Part shown: positions 56,880 to 64,000 of the stretch, one piece after another
How positions within the stretch are numbered: the first letter of the stretch is position 1
Layout of the letters: each line of letters opens with the position of its first letter
Assembly: GCF_040183065.1 (NCBI RefSeq)
Contig: NC_091132.1
Coordinates: 160,787,602 to 160,851,601, forward strand
Length of the DNA: 64,000 nucleotides
DNA from: Periplaneta americana
Lineage: Eukaryota > Arthropoda > Insecta > Blattodea > Blattidae
Direction: 5' to 3'
Position numbers and translations under genes: made by a program
Notes under the pieces: model-generated
Database searches by the model: none
Told to the model about the DNA's origin: nothing
The model's input: only the letters and a program-made list of their open reading frames with translations

Positions 56880-57345
56880 CTAAGTTCAAGGTAAAATGAG
56901 TCTCACAGGTAATGATGTAGGTAACTTCAAAGCTTGGTGGCGAAAATTTTATAAGCTATTTAGCATGTCTCATTCATCTTATGACCGTGGTGTACCAAAA
57001 GATAGAAAAGTACATTTTAAAATTTCGAAGGTGAATGAGTTTTTTCACTGCAGTGCACAAAAAGGTTAAGTTCTTTGTAAAGAGTTCATTGACAGCATTG
57101 TACTGGCAGAAGTTTTCACCATTCGAATTCCCGAGAAAAGTGTTTGTGCTGAAAATTTACCGTTTGAACAGCCAAGAGATCTATCTTATAACAGCTCGAG
57201 GCTACCAATCAATGTTAAAAAATGGAGAATCTTAAGAAGATTTTGCAGTACATACCGGATGAAATGAAAGGATTCTACACAGAACTGTACACATGGCCTA
57301 CCACCAACAAAGATAGTAATGACAGTGGAAGCGAAGACTAGAAAA
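56880..57345 (+). pseudogene. Decayed coding sequence, family not recognised
   Basis: Overlapping frames read NFKAWWRKFYKLFSMSHSSY, RGVPKDRKVHFKISKVNEFF, EFIDSIVLAEVFTIRIPEKS, ENLPFEQPRDLSYNSSRLPI and, later, YIPDEMKGFYTELYTWPT with NDSGSED before a stop. The composition and the acidic C-terminus look like a real protein broken by several frameshifts, most likely from a multicopy element. Confidence 0.5.
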
Positions 57346-57630
57346 ATAATATGTTCTGATAAGAAAAATGTGTGTTGCAAAGAAAAACATTTTAATTTCT
57401 TTGTGATTTTATACTGCAGTTTTTACATAGATTATATAGTTTGTTCATACTTTCATTCACACAGATACTTGGAAAAAAGACAATGCTTTGCTTAGTTTCA
57501 GTTTGTTTGTTGGAAAAACCCCATAACATCCTAATTAATTTAATTTTCTTGGGGACTTCAAATATATTATAAAACACAACTAATGGTGAATAAACCTCAT
57601 TTTTAGCAACTAATATCACTTGTTAATACA
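57346..57630. other. No recognised feature
   Basis: AT-rich sequence, no signal. Confidence 0.35.
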
Positions 57631-58142
57631 GCAGAGTCCGTATAGGTAAGTTTCTATCTGATGCTTTTCCAATTCACTGCGGACTAAAGCAGGGAGATGC
57701 ACTATCACCTTTACTTTTTAACTTCGCTCTCGAATATGCCATTAGGAAAGTTCAGGGTAACAGGCAGGGTTTGGAATTGAACGGGTTACATCAGCTTCTT
57801 GTCTATGCAGATGACGTGAATATGTTAGGAGAAAATACACAAACGATTAGGGAAAACACGGAAATTTTACTTGAAGCAAGTAAAGCGATCGGTTTGGAAG
57901 TAAATCCCGAAAAGACAAAGTATATGATTATGTCTCGTGACCAGAATATTGTACGAAATGGAAATATAAAAATTGGAGATTTATCCTTCGAAGAGGTGGA
58001 AAAATTCAAATATCTTGGAGCAACAGTAACAAATATAAATGACACTCGGGAGGAAATTAAACGCAGAATAAATATGGGAAGTGCGTGTTATTATTCGGTT
58101 GAGAGGCTCTTATCATCCAGTCTGCTGTCCAAAAATCTGAAA
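57631..58142 (+). mobile_element. RTE-like LINE fragment (copy 4), truncated at both ends
   Basis: Begins [18 protein letters not shown] and continues through [33 protein letters not shown] and [19 protein letters not shown] to SKNLK, where similarity stops abruptly at about 58142 with no 3' tail. The open part 57771-58142 has no stop. Closest to copy 5 by shared variants (agcgatcggtttggaagt). Confidence 0.85.
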
Positions 58143-58901
58143 TATTGCGAACGGAAGGCCTCTTCTTTAGTGCATTAATATTATTTCCAGTTGAAGTCCA
58201 GCACAAAACAGCAGAATTCCAAAAGTAAATCATGAATCCGGAAATCAACCGCAGAGATGTACGGGTGACATGCGTAAAGCATTCTACTTTCATCACGATT
58301 TGAAAGACATAAAAATATGGCACCAGGGCGAATGGAACAAAGCAATATTGGCAAATTATGCATAAAGAGGGATTCCCAGAACGGCATCAAAACGGTGCGC
58401 TTCAAGCGACATTTTGTTCATCTGAATGGGCGTAAGTAATTACTAATAATAATTTATAGTAATCGATATAACATTAATACAATATAATATAATGATTAAT
58501 AATTAATTTTATAGTCTCCAATGTTATATTACGGCATTAAAATATGTTTTAAAATTAATATATAGTACATCATTTCACTTTTTTTGATATTCTTGTTGAA
58601 ATTTTGAAGTTCTTCGTCCTCATTTCCAAAATTTACATAAAATCCTGGCGTGACAAAGAAAAACTGAATAAAGGCCTGGAAACAGCAATACTTAATAGCA
58701 ATAATACAACTTAGACTATCGTATTAGATTTATTTTTTTAATCCTGAAATTTGTCAGTTTTCAATTTCTTTTATTTTTATTTTCAAAAGTACAGAAAAAT
58801 CTAACATTATAATGAAAACATGAATACAAATTCAGATTCAGGGCACATTAGTTAACTAGAATCAGAAAATGTAACAGAATATATTTTAAATTCATATCAG
58901 T

Positions 58902-58904
<3 letters not shown>
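58143..58904. other. No recognised feature
   Basis: AT-rich sequence; nothing identified. Confidence 0.4.

Positions 58905-58954
<50 letters not shown>
58905..58954. repeat. (AAT)n microsatellite
   Basis: About 16 uninterrupted trinucleotides. Confidence 0.95.
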
Positions 58955-58955
<1 letters not shown>

Positions 58956-59689
58956 TCATCGGAAATAAAATACTTCTCACCGGTATGTATGCGTCATGCC
59001 ATTTTAGATAACCTAAATCTAGTCAATTCTCTCCACAAAAGCGCTAAGATGTAACTTATAAACCTGAAAGTTAGTTACCGTCAGATGTTTGTCACTGGTT
59101 GCAACTCTCAATAGTTCCAAAGTCGAAGCTGCCATAAAGCGCCATCTCTTACCGATACGTGATTTATAGAGGATGTGACGTAGGTACGAATATGCGTAAG
59201 CTCTAGAGTGGAAACGACTGAAAATCAGAAGATTAACTGGAAGGACACAAAAGAGGGATCTAAAGATTTTCGTGCCAATCATAAGGTTTTGGTCCGTAAG
59301 TCTTTCATACTAAAGCTGCAATGGAATCAATGTAATTTACCAAGAATAAATGCCCTTAACTTTCGTAAATATTTTTGAACGCGCAAAATTTCTCGGATAA
59401 AATCGCTATTACCAGTCACAGAGAATTTCCGGAACTGTGCTGTGGCTACAAAACAATAGCCACACCCTACAAATAGAATGGATTCTGGAGTGCTTGTATG
59501 GGAATCAGCGTTTCCAAAGCAATGTATTACTCGCACGTGTTGAAGATATGGCTCTCGAAATGTTTATCGCTTGTGTAAACGTACCTACATTTTGAAATGA
59601 CTATTGTACGCAAGTTTTCCCAGTCATTTAACTAGTACGGTTTTTTGCTTGTGAGAATGGATTGCTAAGTTTCTAGACTACTCCACTGT
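58955..59689. other. No recognised feature
   Basis: Less AT-rich than its surroundings, but without a recognisable gene; minus-strand open stretches (59019-59282, 59327-59536) have no known motif. Confidence 0.4.
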
Positions 59690-59885
59690 GTATAGTTCTA
59701 CCCAAAATCATCACATTTAACACTTCTCCCATTCAATCAAGTTAAAGCAAACTTGACAATTCAATCACTTCTCGCCAGGAGGTGAGCGTAAAAGCCATTT
59801 GAGATACCTCTCAGCAGAGAAAGACCTTCCACACAAGATCCAACTATATCGCTTCTCGCTGATGAATATTATAGTATAGTATTTA
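59690..59885 (-). pseudogene. Isolated zinc-finger remnants
   Basis: Minus strand reads SEKRYSWILCGRSFSAERYL, then KWLLRSPPGEK, and further on aaatgtgatgattttgg (KCDDFG), i.e. decayed C2H2 repeats with a GEK linker. They lie in line with the minus-strand zinc-finger gene at 60666-61553, separated from its tail by a LINE 3' end. Confidence 0.6.
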
Positions 59886-59889
59886 ACAT

Positions 59890-60080
59890 GGTAGAGCCTA
59901 TCTCTTCTCCCCTACTAGGGGATTACAACTACAATATTAAGAATGCAATTGAAATTATAATTACAATTAGTATTAAAAATATAATTACAATAAAAGTCAA
60001 AGTACAAAAAATTACCTGATTAATAAAAGCTGGACAATTTATTATAGATATTAAGAACAAACAGTTTCTTGCTGAAAAAC
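59890..60080 (-). mobile_element. LINE 3' UTR fragment (Jockey/CR1-type)
   Basis: The inverse (gttgtaatcccctagtaggg, preceded by aattgtaattataatttcaa-type sequence) matches 21480-21660. It inserted within the decayed 3' part of the minus-strand zinc-finger array. Confidence 0.7.
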
Positions 60081-60284
60081 ACTTTAAAGCTAGCATAATA
60101 AAACAAAACAGTGATGAAAGTACAGGATATTTAAATATTTATTACGAAATATAACCATGTACACGCATGATTGTATATTAAGATGTGAGGGCCATAAAAA
60201 ACGCATTCCACACACATAACTGAACAGTATCTCTTAAGTATGCATACGTGAATAGACACTAAAATTTGCTGAGCGCAAAATATG
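60081..60284. other. No recognised feature
   Basis: AT-rich spacer; probably former 3' part of the zinc-finger locus. Confidence 0.35.
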
Positions 60285-60665
60285 CAATCGAAACGAACCA
60301 GAACTGAACGGTTTTCCAGAAAAAGCGTCTGGAATTTCACCGGATGTGCAAAACACTTCTTACACGCATCACATCTAAACGGCTTCTCGCCTGTGGTAAC
60401 ACGTGAACGTATAATAGGATATTCCGCGAGAGAAGAACACTTTGCACAGAAGTCACGTCACAATTGATTGGCTTCATGCCATGTGCAGGCGGGAATGCTT
60501 CTTCAGACCTGAAAACCTCTGACAACAGTTGCCACACAAGTCACAAACGAATGGCTTCTCACCAGTGTGTCCGCGTGAAAGCATACTTAATCTTTCGGAG
60601 AGCGAAAAACTAAATCCGCACACGTCACTACTGAATGGTTTCACGCCTGAGAGTAGGAGTTATGC
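60285..60665 (-). pseudogene. Decayed C-terminal zinc fingers of the minus-strand gene
   Basis: Beyond the stop of the open block the minus strand still reads, in changing frames, GHTGEKPFVCDLCGNCCQRF, SGLKKHSRLHMA and a CDACKKCFAHPVKF finger start. At least four fingers were lost through frameshifts. Confidence 0.72.
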
Positions 60666-61553
60666 TTATGGTGATAGTTCGAAAACGAAAAACGTCACAA
60701 CTGAAAGCTTCTCGCTAGTGTGCACAATTGAATGGCTTTTAAGAGTTGAAAATGTTGAAAAGCACTTCCCACACACATCACAACTAAACGGCTTCTTGCC
60801 AGTATGCCTTTTGCGATGGTTTTTAAAATGTTCTGATCTTGAAAAACACTTCCCACACACATCGCAACAGAATGGTTTCACGCCTGTGTGCACGCGTGAA
60901 TGTTTTTTTAGATAGCCGGAGTATGAAAAACACTTCCCACAAACGTCACAACTGAATGGTTTTGCGCTTGCGTGCACGTGTGAATGCCTGTTGAGATTTC
61001 CCAAACTCGAAAAACTCTTTCCACACACATCACATCTGAAAGGCCTCTCGTTTGTGTGCAGTAGTGAATGCCCCTTGAGAACGTTCGAATTTGAAAAGCA
61101 CTTTCCACAAACGTCACAACCGAATGGTTTTGCCCTTGCGTGCACGTGTGAATGCCTTTTGAGATTTCCTGAACTCGAGAAACTCTTTCCACACACATCA
61201 CATCTGAATGGCCTCTCGTTTGTGTGCACCAGTGAATGCCTCTTGAGAACGTTGGAATTTGAAAAGCACTTCCCACAGACGTCACAACTGAATGGTTTTT
61301 CGCTTGAGTGAACGTGTGAATGCTTTTCCAAATCCCACGATTGGGAAAAACGTTTTCCACACACATCGCAATTGAATTCCTTGTGACATTTGTGTACCAG
61401 GTAATGGCTTTTGAGTCCTGCAGAGTGGAGGAAAGATAATCCGCAAATGGCACAATCGTATTTCTTGCCGTCGTTTTCTTCACGAAAATTTTCGCAGAAC
61501 TTGGCAGCTCCAATATTATGGCTAACTGCAAGACTGACAATTATAAGTGCCAT
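60666..61553 (-). CDS. C2H2 zinc-finger protein, nine fingers
   Basis: ATG at 61553 gives MALIIVSLAVSHNIGAAKFC, but a cttgcag acceptor ends at 61526, so the true coding start may be a spliced exon from 61525 (needing one base from upstream). Nine C-x2-C-x12-H-x3-H fingers follow. Fingers 3-4 (SNSNVLKRH, SSSGNLKRH) are repeated as fingers 5-6 (SNSNVLKGH, SSLGNLNRH), a recent two-finger tandem duplication of 168 bp. The frame slips in finger 10 (EKLSVVTF where EKxFSCDVF is expected) and stops. Linkers are TNERPF, ARAKPF and TGVKPF rather than the TGEKPF consensus. Probably a nuclear DNA-binding protein, or a decaying duplicate. No upstream exons were found before the window's right edge. Confidence 0.75.
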   Translation of the reverse strand: MALIIVSLAVSHNIGAAKFCENFREENDGKKYDCAICGLSFLHSAGLKSHYLVHKCHKEFNCDVCGKRFSQSWDLEKHSHVHSSEKPFSCDVCGKCFSNSNVLKRHSLVHTNERPFRCDVCGKSFSSSGNLKRHSHVHARAKPFGCDVCGKCFSNSNVLKGHSLLHTNERPFRCDVCGKSFSSLGNLNRHSHVHASAKPFSCDVCGKCFSYSGYLKKHSRVHTGVKPFCCDVCGKCFSRSEHFKNHRKRHTGKKPFSCDVCGKCFSTFSTLKSHSIVHTSEKLSVVTFFVFELSP

Positions 61554-61861
61554 TAGTGGAAAGAATGTCTAAATTTGCAATAAGGAAATATAGTATATGC
61601 GCAATAAGCAATGTAATATAGATGAAAAGTGAAAATGGATTCTCACATTCAGTTACATCTGTACAGATTATCATTAAAAAATTAAGTAATAATAGTAATT
61701 ATATGAATCATCATGGGCAATGTTAGTAATAATTATAACTATTCATTTATTTATTAATATTTATGTGCTGGAAAACAGAAATTGGACAAGGGCAGTCCAA
61801 CACAGTGATACAATTAATACAATCAAATAAAAAACTATGGTACAAATTAAATAATAAAAAT
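61554..61861. other. No recognised feature
   Basis: AT-rich sequence upstream of the minus-strand zinc-finger block. Confidence 0.35.
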
Positions 61862-61865
61862 AATG

Positions 61866-61905
<40 letters not shown>
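61862..61905. repeat. (AAT)n microsatellite at the 5' edge of an RTE copy
   Basis: About 14 trinucleotides running straight into LINE coding sequence at 61906. Confidence 0.92.
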
Positions 61906-61907
<2 letters not shown>

Positions 61908-62701
61908 CCACAAACGATTAGGGAAAACACGGGAATTTTACTTGATGCAAGTAAAGCGATCGGTTTGGAAGTAAATCCCGAAAAGACAAAGTTTATGATT
62001 ATGTCTCGTGACCAGAATATTGTACGAAATGGAAATATAAAAATGGGAGATTTATTCTTCGAAGGGATGGAAAAATTCAAATATTTTGGAGCAACAATAA
62101 CAAATATAAATGACACTCGGGTGGAAATTAAACGCAGAATAAATATCGGAATTGTGTGTTATTATTCGGTTGAGAAGCTGTTATCATCCAGTCTGCTGTC
62201 AAAAAATCTGAAAGTTAGAATTTATAAAACAGTTATATTACCGGTTGTTCTGTATGGTTGTGAAAACCTGGACTCTCACTCTGAGAGAGGAACATAGGTT
62301 AAGGGTGTTTGAGAATAAGGTGCTTAGGAAAATATTTGGGGCTAAGCGGGATGAAGTTACAGGAGAATGGAGAAAGTTACACAACGCAGAACTGCACGCA
62401 TTGTATTCTCCACCTGACATAATTAGGAACATTAAATCTAGACGTTTGAGATGGGCAGGGCATGTAGCAAGTATTGGCGAATCCAGAAATGCATATAGAG
62501 TGATAGTTGGGAGACCGGAGGGAAAAAGATCTTTGGGGAGGCCGACACGTAGATGGGAAGATAATATTAAAATGGATTTGAGGGAGGTGGGATATGATGA
62601 TAGAGATTGGATTAATCTTGCACAGGATAGGGACCGATGTCGGGCTTATGCGAGGGCGGCAATGAACCTTCGGGTTCCTTAAAAGACATTTGTAAGTAAG
62701 T
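61906..62701 (+). mobile_element. RTE-like LINE fragment (copy 5), C-terminal half
   Basis: Starts with the reverse-transcriptase thumb side ([20 protein letters not shown]), then [34 protein letters not shown], and after one +1 frameshift near 62262 (extra a in gtgaaaacctgg) LREEHRLRVFENKVLRKIFG, RRLRWAGHVASIGESR and TRRWEDNIKMDLREVGYDDR to the stop at about 62680. A (TAAG)n tail ends the element. One base change from an open C-terminal frame, so comparatively young. Confidence 0.87.
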
Positions 62702-62705
62702 AAGT

Positions 62706-62707
62706 AA

Positions 62708-62751
<44 letters not shown>
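62706..62751. repeat. (TAA)n microsatellite next to a LINE tail
   Basis: About 15 trinucleotides directly after the (TAAG)n tail of the RTE copy. Confidence 0.94.
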
Positions 62752-62752
<1 letters not shown>

Positions 62753-64000
62753 GTGCAGATGCTTGACGTTTTACATATAGAAAGGAGGAAGTAGATTTAA
62801 CAAAATTAATTCAGAAATTCTGTAGGCATCTCAAACCCAGATACTGCTATCCACTCAATCAGTACAATCAGTCATGCCACTCGTCCTGCTTCTATAGAAA
62901 TATATATCTATCAACAGAACCTACATGGGGACAAATAACAAGGCAAAATAACCCCATTGCAACGGATCCCTAGCCACTGCCAAATTCTTTGGAACTAGAT
63001 TGAATATATACTAGGTAAGGAGGTTTTGGTCCAGTCATAAAGCTAGGCGAAACACGTAAGAGTTATAACATGGCGAAGAGCATGCAGTCAGATAGATGGA
63101 GCTACTGAAAATACGGTACAAAGATCAACTTACTGACCTTTGCCTAAGGATTTTGTTTCCTCCTATTATTTTTATTGTATACAATACACGATATTAATAA
63201 AACAACCTTGGAACACATTATTACATTGTTCTGTTTCAAAAGTCAATTACAGCATTAATTTTCTCTTTAATGCTATAGTCTAAAATGCAGCAAAGGAATT
63301 ATTGAATTAAATCGCTAATACAAATAGGAAATTGTAATAGTCACTTTATGAAAAGAAAGTAAAAGGACAACAAAAATTCTGCAAAAATGAATTTTAAAAT
63401 ATTAAACGGAAAATATGAAAAAATATATGTTTTAATTTTTGCATTACATCCAATCTAACGTTAGAGAAGTAATGTTAATAGAACTAATACATGTACACAA
63501 GTTATATGTCAATATTTTATGAAAAAACGCAGAAACGTTCTTCTTATAAAACGCAAAACCTAAAAGTATGTGTAACTTGTCCGACAACCCTGAAGGAACG
63601 AGCAATTAATTGTAGGTATACAGCTGTGAGTGTTGCAAGTACACAAAATGTCAACAATGCTCTATTTAAGGTTATGATGGAGTCGGGTAGCCACACCATC
63701 ACAATGTTGCCAGTTGTTCTAAACAGACTATAGTGATCAGCCAGAGGCGAAACAACTGCCATATTCTGAGACATATCCCTTACACGGAATAACTCACCAC
63801 ATGAGTTAGTAAAGACCTACCCCCTAGGGAAGAGTTTTGTTCTTAATGGGACATAACAGGCTATTCTTATTCTTATTATATTAATGTGCTCATTACGAGA
63901 CATGGACGAATAAAAGCCCAACACAATACACACAAGAGTATTACGGAAGTAAAAGTTGAAGACAATTGAAATTTACGACGACGACGAGAACAACAAGAAC
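62752..64000. other. No recognised feature
   Basis: About 1.25 kb of AT-rich sequence. Open stretches at 63491-63733 (+) and 63544-63774 (-) overlap and neither shows a family motif. Confidence 0.4.

Noticed and set aside
60908..61540. 210-codon minus-strand frame in another register
   Set aside because: Alternative frame of the zinc-finger block; the long open length follows from the repetitive finger codons.

Overview
The window is nuclear DNA from an insect, very probably a cockroach (Blattodea; Periplaneta-like). It is AT-rich and repeat-dense, and its only host-type genes are C2H2 zinc-finger genes. The N-terminal exon motif (KEPEVDPLAIQ, then a GNLLD..VTGIKTE exon and a DTVKDELKLEV exon) is, from memory, a signature of a zinc-finger family amplified in cockroaches and termites. 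The species is an inference; no marker gene is present.

Host genes. On the + strand a spliced zinc-finger gene can be assembled from four coding exons: 13274-13366, 18938-19075, 27146-27228 and 32604-33624. All junctions are GT-AG and in phase, giving about 444 aa with seven canonical fingers. A second zinc-finger terminal exon (52361-53261, nine fingers) lies about 19 kb downstream on the same strand. It has the same splice phase and a related intron end, but no N-terminal exons of its own that I can find, so it could be an alternative 3' exon or an exon stranded by duplication. A third zinc-finger coding block (60666-61553, nine fingers, minus strand) carries an internal two-finger duplication and decays downstream through frameshifts.

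Mobile elements fill almost everything else. DNA transposons: piggyBac (2385-3420), two copies of an IS630/Tc1-type element (1075-2150, 15190-16803), a Tc1 transposase (23629-24290), a mariner (45195-45940), other Tc1/mariner pieces, a PIF/Harbinger transposase piece (53690-53965), a PIF/Harbinger-like non-autonomous element (10183-12659), and a nearly intact hAT with an uninterrupted 494-aa transposase, terminal inverted repeats and a perfect 8-bp target duplication (48019-50214). Several non-autonomous elements can be bounded to the base by inverted termini and target duplications (3651-4519, 7323-7577, 9701-9955, 19282-20051, 28717-29101, 56033-56776). Retroelements: five copies of one RTE-like LINE, two other RTE-like LINEs, several Jockey/CR1-type LINE 3' ends, an R2-like endonuclease fragment and Penelope-like pieces. 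tRNA-derived SINEs fall into at least three tailed families (A, B, C) plus tRNA-like elements arranged as head-to-head inverted repeats.

Tandem DNA. A roughly 5-kb satellite of about 85 copies of a 60-bp unit (38100-43260) lies between the two + strand zinc-finger terminal exons. A 58-bp array (17305-18035) and a 185-bp array (31630-32560) lie in introns of the first gene; the latter ends about 45 bp before the last exon. The layout is a zinc-finger gene neighbourhood with transposon-filled introns, and nested insertions give a relative order of events. No rRNA, functional tRNA or CRISPR was seen.
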